DNA of 64,000 nucleotides from Pseudoalteromonas carrageenovora IAM 12662 (GCF_900239935.1 NZ_LT965930.1:79982-143981); one strand, 5' to 3'. Shown: positions 45,548 through 54,960, numbered from the stretch's first letter. The notes: generated from the letters alone by a model not told the origin. A program made the numbers and translations.

Positions 45548-46045
45548 TTACTCAATATCATTTTGACCATGAGCAACATACCCCACAGAGTAAACTTCAC
45601 CGCTACTATCATCAATACCTTCTGAGCTACTCAACCACGTTAAACCGAGCGTTTCCCACGAGATATAATCTAAGCCGTGTACATCTGTATGTTGACTGAC
45701 TTTATTATGAATACACGCAAGAGAATGGTGCGAATCAGGAACCGTTGGCTCGTCGTCAACGAACCAAATATCAACCTTTGGGCGACCGAATTGTTCGCAA
45801 AGAACTTTGAATCCATCACTTTGGAGAAATAAGACCATTGCGTGATGATCTCTCCAAACATAAAACGGGGCGTAGCTATTCATCTGATTTTCATAACTTT
45901 TAGCGTCTTTACGCGAATATAGATAGGCCTTAAAAATTAACCCTGGGAACCCTTCTAATAAGTGACCTTTTTCCTTGATACGAGCTTCTATTTTTTCCAT
46001 AGGATAATCAGACGGGAGAACGATTTTATATTGCATTGCTATCAC
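45548..46045 (-). CDS. DUF4865-type protein
   Basis: A 165-residue soluble protein with MQYKIVLPSDYPMEKIEARIKEKGHLLEGFPGLIFKAYLY and YAPFYVWRDHHAMVLFLQSDGFKVL. It fits DUF4865, a ferredoxin-like alpha/beta family found with tautomerase and carboxymuconolactone-decarboxylase genes under a LysR regulator. Function is unknown; conserved aromatic and His residues suggest small-molecule handling. It is the last gene of a three-gene operon and its start overlaps the tautomerase stop. Confidence 0.8.
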   Translation of the reverse strand: MIAMQYKIVLPSDYPMEKIEARIKEKGHLLEGFPGLIFKAYLYSRKDAKSYENQMNSYAPFYVWRDHHAMVLFLQSDGFKVLCEQFGRPKVDIWFVDDEPTVPDSHHSLACIHNKVSQHTDVHGLDYISWETLGLTWLSSSEGIDDSSGEVYSVGYVAHGQNDIE

Positions 46046-46446
46046 TATATTATCTCCATTTCATCTTTCCATGACTGACCAGAGGAAAAAGACCAGTCTT
46101 CTGGGCCATTGAATTGAACAATGATCATAATATCTTCTTTACGAATGGGGGTTTTGGCCTGAAGTTGCTCACACAACGCTTTGTACAAGGCTCGCTTTTG
46201 TTCATGGTCACGTGATTTTCCAGCGAATATGTGAAACAAAACTCCAGATTCACTACGACTTTGAGCCAGATTTGGATAATTCGAATTAAAAACCTTTTGC
46301 TGTGGGGTATGAATGTCGAATATTTGAAAATAGTCTCCATTCGGTACTGCAAAATAAGCTTCTAAACATTGCTGTAGAATATATGAGATTTGATGCTTAT
46401 AGTTTTCAAATAACTCATTACCTAAAGAAATTCGTGTCATTGGCAT
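46045..46446 (-). CDS. Tautomerase-superfamily protein
   Basis: A 133-residue member of the 4-oxalocrotonate tautomerase-like group (MSAD/cis-CaaD size). Pro2 follows the initiator Met (MPMTRI) and would be the catalytic N-terminal proline. Central KSRDHEQKRALYKALCEQL and DIMIIVQFNGPEDWSFSSG match the family. It overlaps its neighbours by one base on each side, so translation is coupled. The substrate is unknown; the cluster suggests a quinone or enol metabolite. Confidence 0.85.
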   Translation of the reverse strand: MPMTRISLGNELFENYKHQISYILQQCLEAYFAVPNGDYFQIFDIHTPQQKVFNSNYPNLAQSRSESGVLFHIFAGKSRDHEQKRALYKALCEQLQAKTPIRKEDIMIIVQFNGPEDWSFSSGQSWKDEMEII

Positions 46447-46772
46447 TAGTCATTCCTCCCGTGGTCCATCTCATCTAACCGCTCAAGTGCAGAAGCCGTT
46501 ACAGGCCAACCGGCATAAAAAGCAAGATGAGTCATTGTTGCACTCAGTTCTTTTACTGTCAGTCCGTTGCTGAATGCCCGAGCTAAATGACCCGGTAGTT
46601 GTTCCACACGATTTAAGACCACTAACGCGGTGATGGTTATCAGACTTCTATCACGAGTGCTCAGACTCTCATCACGCCATATCTGTCCAAATAAGATATC
46701 TTCCGTAACTTTATGAAATTGTGGAGCAATTTCAGCAAACAGTTTCATTAAGTATTGTTCTTTTGTATCCAT
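46446..46772 (-). CDS. Carboxymuconolactone decarboxylase/AhpD-like protein
   Basis: A 108-residue all-helical CMD-family protein (WRDESLSTRDRSLITITALVVLNRVEQLPGHLARAFSNGLTVKELSATMTHLAFYAGWPVTASALERL). There is no CxxC pair, so it is a decarboxylase-like rather than AhpD-type peroxidase member. It is the first gene of the operon, divergent from the LysR gene, with a palindromic operator in the shared 106-bp promoter region. Confidence 0.87.
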   Translation of the reverse strand: MDTKEQYLMKLFAEIAPQFHKVTEDILFGQIWRDESLSTRDRSLITITALVVLNRVEQLPGHLARAFSNGLTVKELSATMTHLAFYAGWPVTASALERLDEMDHGRND

Positions 46773-46828
46773 ATATTTCTCCTGTTTTTTCGTCTACTGG
46801 AAAATAATAAGTTGATTTTTTAATATAA

Positions 46829-46864
46829 AAAATCAAAACTATTTTGATATATAGTTTTGATTTT
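46829..46864. promoter_or_regulatory. LysR-type operator between lysR and CMD gene
   Basis: Perfect 14-bp arms AAAATCAAAACTAT and ATAGTTTTGATTTT (46829-46842, 46851-46864) with an 8-bp spacer. It lies in the divergent promoter region 14 bp before the LysR ATG. It is long and exact, as expected for an autoregulated LysR site. Confidence 0.75.
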
Positions 46865-46878
46865 CAGGATGGTTGAAC

Positions 46879-47748
46879 ATGCGGAGTCTGGATTTAGATG
46901 CCTTACGATGTTTTGTCTTAGGAATTGAGTTAGGCAGCTTTGCAGCTGCAGCTGAACGAATTAATCGTTCACCTTCTGCGGCCAGTGCCCAGTTAAAAAA
47001 GCTCGAACAGCAGTGCAACACACCATTAGTGACCAAAATCGGCCGCCATCTAGAGCCGACTGAAGCAGGTGAAATTATTCTGGCTTATGCCCGTCGCATG
47101 CTTCAGTTAAATGACGAAGCTCTAAACCAGTTAGTGGAAAATTCATTGACGGGGAAAGTGGTTTTTGGCTTACAAGAAGATTTTAGTGACGTACTATTGC
47201 CTCAGTTGCTAGGTGTATTCTCTCGCTCACATCCAAATTTACAATTGCAATCCATTGTTGGGCGCCATCAGGAGTTGATGGATGGCATTCAATCTGGTGA
47301 GTTGGACTTTTCATTGGGCTGGAGAGGTGAAAAATCGGCGTCATATAGTGAACTTCTGGCAGAATTACCACTGTACTGGTATGGGCCAGCAAATAAATAT
47401 CTTAAAGAATCCATTAATATTTCTAAACCTGTACCACTAGTCATGCTTGATGGTTCTTGCATTATCAGACAACAAGCCATAGCAGCATTAGATCGCGAGG
47501 GGATTCCATGGAAAATTACCTTTGTTGGCCGAAGTCTAAGTAACTTATGGAGCGCTGTTGATGCCGGCTTAGGAGTTACGGTTCGCTCTTCTTTCAGTCA
47601 CCCGGATACTATTAGTAAGTTGGATGGTTTGCCGGTCCTTGGAAAACTTAGGTTGTGCCTCGATCGTAATCAATATAAGTTAGAAAAAGTACAGGAACAG
47701 TTGTATGACGAATTAAAACAACAGCTTACACTCTATATCAAAAAGTAA
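46879..47748 (+). CDS. LysR-family transcriptional regulator
   Basis: A 289-residue regulator. The N-terminal winged helix reads LDLDALRCFVLGIELGSFAAAAERINRSPSAASAQLKKLEQQC. The periplasmic-binding-type sensor domain follows (VVFGLQEDFSDVLLPQLLGVFSRSHPNLQLQ). I chose the ATG at 46879, with AGGA 8 nt upstream; an in-frame TTG at 46873 is possible. It probably activates the divergent CMD/tautomerase/DUF4865 operon in response to a small metabolite. Confidence 0.92.
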   Translation: MRSLDLDALRCFVLGIELGSFAAAAERINRSPSAASAQLKKLEQQCNTPLVTKIGRHLEPTEAGEIILAYARRMLQLNDEALNQLVENSLTGKVVFGLQEDFSDVLLPQLLGVFSRSHPNLQLQSIVGRHQELMDGIQSGELDFSLGWRGEKSASYSELLAELPLYWYGPANKYLKESINISKPVPLVMLDGSCIIRQQAIAALDREGIPWKITFVGRSLSNLWSAVDAGLGVTVRSSFSHPDTISKLDGLPVLGKLRLCLDRNQYKLEKVQEQLYDELKQQLTLYIKK

Positions 47749-47771
47749 AGTGATTGAATTGCTGCCAGAAT

Positions 47772-47791
47772 TGTGGACACAAAAGTCCACA
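47772..47791 (+). terminator. Short hairpin after lysR
   Basis: TGTGGAC/GTCCACA with a 6-nt loop lies 24 bp after the stop. The rest of 47792-48080 carries a dispersed-repeat fragment (47881-47900), a small GCCAC/GTGGC hairpin, and no gene. It is the right junction of the accessory insert with the PUL. Confidence 0.5.
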
Positions 47792-48080
47792 CTATGAGCA
47801 AGCCTGAGTCAGATTGAATCATTAGGTAAACTAATCCAAAATCACGTTAATTCGATGTGAATGAGTATTTGCTCTAACAAGCTTTGGGGCATAAACGAGT
47901 TAATACCATAGTCCGATTTTGCCACTCATGTGGCTTCAAGTACTGATTTAATCTTATCATTCTAGTCTGTCACTTTTAAGTTGCGAATTATAAATAATCT
48001 CATATATTCAGTAACTTATAAGCCACTCTCACGAGTAAATTTTCCCCCATAGTCATATTGATATCGGGAAATAGTGTCCC

Positions 48081-49232
48081 TTAAACGGCTACCCCTACAC
48101 CATTTACAGGTCTACTCATATATATACTTTCTTTTATACCCGTTTTTTCAAAGTAATTACTTTCTATGGTCGCTGTAACTTCATCAACAGCATCATCACA
48201 AACAAGTGCAACTATACAGCCACCAAACCCTCCTCCTGTCATTCTAACCCCCCCTTTGCCATTTATTTTATTTTTCACCAGCTCAACTAAAAAATCTATC
48301 TCGGGGATTGTAATTTCAAATAATGTTTTCATCGATTCATGACTATCGGCCATTAAAGCACTGATAGAGTTAATATCGTTTCTATTAAACGCATTCATAG
48401 CATCTAAAGTACGTTGATTTTCATAAACAATATGTTCCGCGCGTTTGGCTACTGTAGTGTCTAACTCGTGTTTTTTTTCTTCAAAAGTTTTTATTGATAC
48501 ATCTCGTAAATGAGTTACCCCGAAAAATTCAGCAGCAGATTCGCACTCTTGGCGCCGAAGATTATACTCGCTATCTAATAATCCTCTTTTGACATTTGAA
48601 TTGACCATTAATATAGACATTCCTTCAGGCACACTGACTGGCGTTAATTCTAAAGTGCGGCAATCAATTCCAAGTGCCTTGCCCTCTATACCGTTTGCTG
48701 AGATAAGTTGGTCCATGATGCCACAAGCACACCCTACAAAATTATTTTCCGCAGCTTGGCAAATCATTGCTATTTGTTTACGGGTCAAATTTAAATTACA
48801 CAATTTATTGAACGCAGCCGCAATGCCAACCTCTAATGCTGCAGATGAACTCAATCCTGCGCCTTGCGGAATATTTCCCTTAATAGCCAAATTGCAGCCT
48901 TGTAACTCATAACCACTTTTCTTGAGTTCATCAACAACCCCTCTAACATAATTGACCCACACTTTGCTTTTTACAAACTCAATCGGCGCGTTTATTAAAA
49001 ATTCGTCATGATCGTTATTATAATCTAAAGCTGTTACTCTAATTTTATCGTCTGTTCGGGCCGAAACAGCAATCAAAGTACCGTAATTTATAGCGCAAGG
49101 CAGTACGAACCCACCGTTATAATCAGTATGTTCCCCTATTAAATTAACGCGCCCAGGTGCATTAATTACGAATTGTGCTTTTGTGGAATACGCATTTTCA
49201 AAGCCCAAATTAACGTCTACAAGTTGATTCAT
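48081..49232 (-). CDS. galK: Galactokinase
   Basis: ATP-dependent phosphorylation of galactose, first step of the Leloir pathway. GHMP kinase motifs are NAPGRVNLIGEHTDYNGGFVLP (residues about 25-46), PQGAGLSSSAALEVG (ATP loop) and MTGGGFGGCIVALV near the C-terminus. At 383 residues it is full length. The remaining Leloir genes are not in the window. It lies 170 bp downstream of the octaheme cytochrome gene on the same strand. A half-palindrome CGTTATCCC of the LacI operator overlaps its start region, suggesting regulation with the PUL. Confidence 0.96.
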   Translation of the reverse strand: MNQLVDVNLGFENAYSTKAQFVINAPGRVNLIGEHTDYNGGFVLPCAINYGTLIAVSARTDDKIRVTALDYNNDHDEFLINAPIEFVKSKVWVNYVRGVVDELKKSGYELQGCNLAIKGNIPQGAGLSSSAALEVGIAAAFNKLCNLNLTRKQIAMICQAAENNFVGCACGIMDQLISANGIEGKALGIDCRTLELTPVSVPEGMSILMVNSNVKRGLLDSEYNLRRQECESAAEFFGVTHLRDVSIKTFEEKKHELDTTVAKRAEHIVYENQRTLDAMNAFNRNDINSISALMADSHESMKTLFEITIPEIDFLVELVKNKINGKGGVRMTGGGFGGCIVALVCDDAVDEVTATIESNYFEKTGIKESIYMSRPVNGVGVAV

Positions 49233-49243
49233 TCCGTTATCCC
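49228..49243. promoter_or_regulatory. Weak LacI-type operator at the galK start
   Basis: TTCATTCCGTTATCCC matches the reference palindrome at 11 of 16 positions, including all nine of CGTTATCCC. It covers the galK start codon, so it would act as a roadblock if used. It is less certain than the other sites. Confidence 0.4.
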
Positions 49244-49402
49244 GTTTTAATTATAATTTAAGAAGTTATCGTTCAATTTTTCTAAATTGTTTTTTTTGTA
49301 TTAATCCCTTCAACTTACATAATAGATTTTTGCTTTTGTCCTAATTAATATGCTTAATATAAGTCCCCTGTAGACCTATGGAGGTTTAATCTAAGCTCGC
49401 TT

Positions 49403-51538
49403 CTATTGCAATTGATTAAAGTAGTTGTAAGCACTTCTATTTTTCAGCTTTTGAGCGAAGCTCATTCCTAATTTTTTAAGCTGTGGCGCATTATTATAAG
49501 CACCAATTTTGAGTTTTAATTCACTCACGGCTTGCGCTGTTGAGGCAATGCTATCTAGTGCTAAAAAGTATAAATAAGCGTATTGCACGTTATTACTCTC
49601 AAGTGTCATTGCGTGTTTAAACGAATCAACTGCTGCAGGTTTGTTACCGCTTCTAATAAGCGCCATACCATTTGCATAATGCAGCGGCGCAGAGGTAGGT
49701 ACTGCGTTTAAACCACTGTTTAACGTGCTTTGCATTTTTGCTGTTTGACCAAGGCGATAATAAATATCGGCTAAATTTACATAACTTGCATCAAAGTAAG
49801 GGTCAACGCTAATGCCTTTTTGTAACGACTTTATAGCACCGTTTATGTCTTGCTTGTTAAGCGCGAGCAGACTTTGATTGATGTTGCCTTCACCGCGCCA
49901 TGTATTGACGGTATTGGCGTGTGCGAGCTCTATAATTGATTGATTAAGCCCGTTTAACTGCGCTGTTGTTTGGCTTAGGTTTTGCGCTGCAGCAACACGC
50001 ACTGACTTTAATTTGTCGGTTAATAGTTGTTTGTAGCTTTTCAAGCGCTCTGCTTCGGGGAGTAAAAAGCCCACTTTAGCAATCGCTAAGCGAATAAGCG
50101 GAAGCGGCGAATTAACCCAACTTTTTACTGTGGCATCGTTTAGCTCAGCACCTGAGTTGCCTAGATATGCAATTGCACTGGCGCGGTCTATTTCGTTTAA
50201 CGAAAAGTCATTAATTAAGCTCATATGTGCATTTTGCGATATCGCTTTTAATGAGCGCAGTTCAAGCATACTGTGCTCGCTTGCACTTAATTCAGGTGCT
50301 TTACCATGCCATTTTTCAAGTGTGCTTTCTGCCCATTCGTTGGTTTTACCGTCGTGGCATTGCACACATGCATTAGGTGTATCGTATTTTATTGATATGT
50401 CAGGGCGCGGAATTTTAAAGCTGTGGTCGCGCCTGTCATCAACGCCCATGTATCTGTTGGTTGGCATATGGCAGTTAACACATTGCGCCCCGGTTGATTG
50501 TTCTTTATGACGATGATGCTCGGGTTTGTTGTATTCGCTCGCACTGTGGCACTGTAAGCACAGCCCATTTGTTTTTGTTTTAACTTTCATGGTGTGTTTA
50601 TCGTGGCAGTCAACACAGTTAACCCCGGCTTTGTACATTTTACTTTGTGCAAAAGAGCCAAACACATACACTTCTTCTTTAATTTGGCCATCGGCGTGAT
50701 ACAAATTCGGTTCTAAAAATGAAGGGCTAAATTGGTCTAAAAACGCTTGGCTGTTATCAAAGCCATCAGTCAGTGGGCTTCTAAGCGAATGACACGCATA
50801 ACAGCCTTGCATAAAGCTGTTATCGCGCGGCTCACCTTGCCAAGTAGCAATTTTATTATCGCCAATTATTTTCCACTGCGACATATTGGTAGGGCTTGTT
50901 TGAGCCGATTTAGTCACTTTTTTAGTTTTATGTTCATCCGTTATATCGCTGTGGCACGATTTACAACCCACATTAATATTTGAAAAGTGCGTATCAAAGC
51001 TTTCTTTTTCAGTAGTGTAATTACGCTTTAAATTATCTGAATGGCAATCGGCGCACATGCCGTTCCAGTTTTGTAGAGGTTGCAGCCAATGGAGACGGTC
51101 GTTAGGTTTTACATCCTCGTTAGCGTAGTTAGCATACCAACGCTGGCCGCCTAGTGATTTAGCGCGACTATCCCATGCAAAAGGAAATACTTGGTATTTG
51201 CCTTTTTCAACTTCAATTAAATACTGCTGCAATGGGTCAAAGCCAAATACATAACTTACGGTGTACGTTTTTTTAGTGCCTTGCTCGGTCAAATCAATTA
51301 AAAAGGACTCTTTTTCTTTATAAAAAACGGCTTTTTGAGAAAAGTGGGTCGCGGTTATATTACTAAAATCACCAAGCACGGTATCTTTATTGGCTAAAGC
51401 CATTGAGTTTGCATGGTCTGACTGCTTCCAATCATGGGTTTGTTGTTGATGACAAGACTGGCATTCCTCGTTTGCAATCGCTGAAAAGCAACTGCATAAA
51501 AAAAGAACAACAAAAAGGCTGTTTTTTATATTTATCAT
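49403..51538 (-). CDS. Octaheme c-type cytochrome with TPR repeats, periplasmic
   Basis: A signal peptide ends near ...FSAIA-NEE. Eight CxxCH haem-binding motifs follow: CQSCH, CADCH, CKSCH, CYACH, CVDCH, CLQCH, CVNCH and CVQCH. A HEAT-like segment lies around residues 420-530. Three or more TPRs end the protein (YFDASYVNLADIYYRLGQTAKM, APLHYANGMALIRSGNKPAAV). It is a 711-residue electron-transfer protein. Its start is 8 bp past the upstream sulfatase's stop, so it belongs to the sulfatase operon. A redox partner is not visible. Why a galactan operon should include it is unclear. Confidence 0.88.
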   Translation of the reverse strand: MINIKNSLFVVLFLCSCFSAIANEECQSCHQQQTHDWKQSDHANSMALANKDTVLGDFSNITATHFSQKAVFYKEKESFLIDLTEQGTKKTYTVSYVFGFDPLQQYLIEVEKGKYQVFPFAWDSRAKSLGGQRWYANYANEDVKPNDRLHWLQPLQNWNGMCADCHSDNLKRNYTTEKESFDTHFSNINVGCKSCHSDITDEHKTKKVTKSAQTSPTNMSQWKIIGDNKIATWQGEPRDNSFMQGCYACHSLRSPLTDGFDNSQAFLDQFSPSFLEPNLYHADGQIKEEVYVFGSFAQSKMYKAGVNCVDCHDKHTMKVKTKTNGLCLQCHSASEYNKPEHHRHKEQSTGAQCVNCHMPTNRYMGVDDRRDHSFKIPRPDISIKYDTPNACVQCHDGKTNEWAESTLEKWHGKAPELSASEHSMLELRSLKAISQNAHMSLINDFSLNEIDRASAIAYLGNSGAELNDATVKSWVNSPLPLIRLAIAKVGFLLPEAERLKSYKQLLTDKLKSVRVAAAQNLSQTTAQLNGLNQSIIELAHANTVNTWRGEGNINQSLLALNKQDINGAIKSLQKGISVDPYFDASYVNLADIYYRLGQTAKMQSTLNSGLNAVPTSAPLHYANGMALIRSGNKPAAVDSFKHAMTLESNNVQYAYLYFLALDSIASTAQAVSELKLKIGAYNNAPQLKKLGMSFAQKLKNRSAYNYFNQLQ

Positions 51539-51546
51539 TACAAATG

Positions 51547-53088
51547 CTACTTGCCTTGTTCAGTTAAAAACTTATCCCAAAAAATTAAGTAGTCATCTGG
51601 AGCAATTTTGGGAGACAAGCCTCTTAACCTCATCTGTGTAAGGTAGTGCTTTTTAAAAAAATCATCCCAATATTCTTTAACCTCCCGCGTTTCATCAATC
51701 ATTCCTTGATCATTAGTTGCTTTCTGCCAGCGTTGAAGCTCTTTTCTCATGGTTAATAATTGCTCTTCATAATTCTTATTCAGTGCTAAATTATTCACTT
51801 CATCTGGATCATTAAATGTATCGTAGAGCTCCTCTTGAGGTCTATTGGGTGCAAAAAATAATGCTTGTTCGTGAGTTAATAGCTTTTTAGCATGCATTGA
51901 TTCCATAAGCGCCAATACTGGATATTGCAGATGTTTGTAGGCATTAAAGTCGTTATATGGTTTTTCGGGATAAAAGTTTTTAATATATTTAAAACGAAGA
52001 TTTCGCACAGCCCGTACTCTGTCATCTGTCTCGTCGGTCCTATCTTTATGAGCATAAATATAATCTCTTTTTTGTTTGTTTTTTCCTAAGAATATATGCC
52101 CTTCTACGTAATCAGGAACCTTTAAGCCAACCAAATCAAGCGTTGTAGGCATGACATCAATTAAGCTAACTAGCTCATTATTAACTTGATTAGACTCAAT
52201 ACCTTTTCCCCAAACAATAAGAGGCACTCTTAGCCCTCCATCGTATAACCACTGTTTATCACGCAGCATTGCACGCCCATGATCTCCAAAAATGAAAACG
52301 ATTGTATTTTCTAATACACCGGCTTTTTCAAGCTCAGAAAATAAATTACCGACCTTTTGATCTACAGTTTGTATTGTTTCTAAGTAAAGAGCCCAATCCC
52401 GGCGCGTAATATCATGGTCAGGGTAATAACTCGGAATTTTAACTTTTGAGGGATCAATAGGATTTTTTTTATCTGCAATAAAAGTACGGTGGGTTTCGCT
52501 ATAATTAATTTGTGCAAAAAATGGCTGCCCGGAATACTCTTTTATATAAGTCTGCCATGCGGGCCGCTCTAAAAGCTTAAGATCCGTAGGGGAATGCGTA
52601 TAAGCGCCTCCAGAGTATTTAACTTCGCCATCTTGGGCATCAAAGGCATTTATAGTGGTAGAAAAGTTAAAATCCGTTTTTTGTTTAGGACCCATCAATA
52701 AGTTTACATAACCAGCTTCACGCATAAATTGTGAAGTCATTTTAATATTCTCTGGTAAATAATAACCATCATCTAAGTGACTTCTATGGTTTTGCGCGCC
52801 TATGCTTGTTGCATGCATACCAGTAAAAAAAGCAGAACGTGCGGTAGAACAAACTGCCGCAGTGGCGTATGCGTGATTATAACGAATCCCCTCGTTTGCA
52901 AGTCTATCTAGGTTAGGTGTTTTAACTTCTGGAGTACCATATACAGATAGATCTAAAGAAATATCTTCGAGTACCAACCAAATTATATTTGGTTTATTAC
53001 TATCACTAGCACTCTGTGCGTCTGCTTTGTTAATAATAGCAGCGAAAATCAATACTAATGCCGTAAGTGCATATTTATAAGATTTCAT
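51547..53088 (-). CDS. S1-type sulfatase, secreted (CSTAR motif)
   Basis: Signal peptide to about residue 24 (LVLIFAAIINKADA). Metal motif is WLVLEDISLD, the formylglycine motif is AAVCSTARSAFFTG with Cys80, and IGAQNHRS follows. It is most like the left-half sulfatases (539 and 652 residues) and unlike its operon neighbour with CSPSR. Its start overlaps the stop of that neighbour by 4 bp, and the cytochrome gene follows 8 bp downstream. It probably removes one of the sulfate positions on galactose. The FGDHGRAMLRD segment supplies further metal ligands. Length 513 is normal for S1. Confidence 0.88.
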   Translation of the reverse strand: MKSYKYALTALVLIFAAIINKADAQSASDSNKPNIIWLVLEDISLDLSVYGTPEVKTPNLDRLANEGIRYNHAYATAAVCSTARSAFFTGMHATSIGAQNHRSHLDDGYYLPENIKMTSQFMREAGYVNLLMGPKQKTDFNFSTTINAFDAQDGEVKYSGGAYTHSPTDLKLLERPAWQTYIKEYSGQPFFAQINYSETHRTFIADKKNPIDPSKVKIPSYYPDHDITRRDWALYLETIQTVDQKVGNLFSELEKAGVLENTIVFIFGDHGRAMLRDKQWLYDGGLRVPLIVWGKGIESNQVNNELVSLIDVMPTTLDLVGLKVPDYVEGHIFLGKNKQKRDYIYAHKDRTDETDDRVRAVRNLRFKYIKNFYPEKPYNDFNAYKHLQYPVLALMESMHAKKLLTHEQALFFAPNRPQEELYDTFNDPDEVNNLALNKNYEEQLLTMRKELQRWQKATNDQGMIDETREVKEYWDDFFKKHYLTQMRLRGLSPKIAPDDYLIFWDKFLTEQGK

Positions 53089-54650
53089 TTTAGGCTCTTT
53101 AAACGTATAGATTGAAGTTCAATATCTTGAAGCTTTTGTTCCAGTAACTTAACTTTATCTGGGTATTTAGCCGCAAGATTGTGTAGTTCAGATGGGTCAG
53201 TATCAAGATCAAATAATTGAGGCGCTTTTGAAGTACCTGGATCAATATTTTTTTTTGCTTTCACCCACGCTACATCTTTTTCGGTTGGCCTTATATACTT
53301 CCAACTATTCTCTCTTAAACCTTTTGCATGGGGAGTTTCTTGCACTAAGGTTTTACGAGCCAATTTACTTGCATCAAAAAGCGGTAATAATTGATTTTGG
53401 CTATCAATCGCCTCCGTCTCTTCCAAAGGCACTCCTAATAACTCAGCTATTGATGCGTATAAATCAATTTGGCTAAATAGAGAATTACTCACACCCGGTT
53501 TAACTCTATTAGGATAGTGAACAATAAATGGAATACGGGTTCCAGCTTCGTAAATACTGTACTTGCCACCACGGTATGGGCCATTTTGTTTATGAGTTCC
53601 AATGCGCTTTAATGCTTCGTCATCATAGCCATCTGTTAAAACAGCACCATTATCGCTAGTAAAAATAACCAAAGTATTATCTAGTAAATTTAACTCTCTG
53701 AGTTTTTCCACCACTTGCCCTGTGGTCCAATCCATCTGAACGATTGAATCACCTCGAGCCCCCATGTTTGTTTTTCCCCTAAACATTTCATTTGGCAATC
53801 GAGGAACATGAATATCATGGAACGAAAATAGTAGAAAAAATGGCTGTTGACTTGATTTTGAAATGAATTGCTTTGCTTTATCTGATAAGACTGTATTAAA
53901 TTCTTCATCGCGCCATTCTGCAGACTTTCCACCTTGCATCCACCCAATTCGACTAATACCATTTACGATGGTCTTGTTATGCTGACTATCTGCCGCCTGC
54001 CTTAAAATTTCAGGATTTTCATAACCTGTAGGGCGCTTTCCTATTTTCTTATTGTAATTAACAAATAAAGGATCTGATTTTTCTAAATTCACAACATCAT
54101 GATTCTCAAGAAAAACAGAAGGGACTCTATCTCCTGTGGCTGGAATCAGAAAACTATAGTCAAATCCAACTTCTAGTGGGCCAGGCTTAACATTTTCATT
54201 CCAATTTACTGGCGTATTGCCATCACCGAGGCCTAAATGCCATTTACCAACAATACCTGTTCGATACCCTGCTGTTTGCAGCATTTTTGGTAATGTTTTT
54301 TGTACTTCAGAAATAACTAGCGGGGCATCACCTTTAAGTATGCGAATGTTTTTTCTAAAAGCATGCTCACCGGTCAGTAATGAATATCTTGATGGAGAGC
54401 ATGTTGCGGCAGAGCTATGCGCATCAGTGAATCTAATACCATTTTTCGCTAACGCATCGATGTTTGGAGTGTTGACCTCAGTAGCACCATAACTACTTAA
54501 ATCTCCCCACCCAAGGTCATCAACATAAAACAAAACAATATTTGGTTTTTCCGCACCATTTTGCGCCTCTTTTGCATAGGCATCCGAATAAAAAGTGTTG
54601 AAAATCCCAATACTAAATAACCCCAATACTAAAAGTTTATTTGGTAACAT
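53085..54650 (-). CDS. S1-type sulfatase, secreted (CSPSR motif)
   Basis: Signal peptide near residues 1-26 (LGLFSIGIFNTFYSDAYA). Motifs are YVDDLGWGDLSSYG (metal Asp pair), AATCSPSRYSLLTG (formylglycine Cys84), GKWHLGLGDG and FTSDNGAVLTDGYDD. It is a close paralogue of the 58725-60296 sulfatase across the TonB receptor gene, sharing DAHSSAATC and RGGKYSIYEAGTRIPF-type segments. It is the first gene of a four-gene minus-strand operon (two sulfatases, cytochrome, galK), divergent from the TonB receptor. The position it desulfates is unknown. Confidence 0.9.
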   Translation of the reverse strand: MLPNKLLVLGLFSIGIFNTFYSDAYAKEAQNGAEKPNIVLFYVDDLGWGDLSSYGATEVNTPNIDALAKNGIRFTDAHSSAATCSPSRYSLLTGEHAFRKNIRILKGDAPLVISEVQKTLPKMLQTAGYRTGIVGKWHLGLGDGNTPVNWNENVKPGPLEVGFDYSFLIPATGDRVPSVFLENHDVVNLEKSDPLFVNYNKKIGKRPTGYENPEILRQAADSQHNKTIVNGISRIGWMQGGKSAEWRDEEFNTVLSDKAKQFISKSSQQPFFLLFSFHDIHVPRLPNEMFRGKTNMGARGDSIVQMDWTTGQVVEKLRELNLLDNTLVIFTSDNGAVLTDGYDDEALKRIGTHKQNGPYRGGKYSIYEAGTRIPFIVHYPNRVKPGVSNSLFSQIDLYASIAELLGVPLEETEAIDSQNQLLPLFDASKLARKTLVQETPHAKGLRENSWKYIRPTEKDVAWVKAKKNIDPGTSKAPQLFDLDTDPSELHNLAAKYPDKVKLLEQKLQDIELQSIRLKSLK

Positions 54651-54960
54651 TCGAATAACCTCAAATTATATGTGTGAAATAACCAGTAACAGCTTTTAAA
54701 TAGAAACCTTAAAATCCTAGCTAAAAATCAAGGAGATTAATTTTTAGGCTCCATATTAATGAACCAACAAAAAAAATCAACAAAAATGGCAACGATTTCC
54801 TTCAATAAGCCAAAATAAGCCATTAACAAAAATACTTATAAACCCCTCTAAAACCGCCATCAATCAACTGTTATTGTATATTAGTTGTTATTTATTGACC
54901 GTAATTGTTAAATATTATTGGAAAAGCTTAAGCTTGTACGTTACGATTAGAACCCAAATA

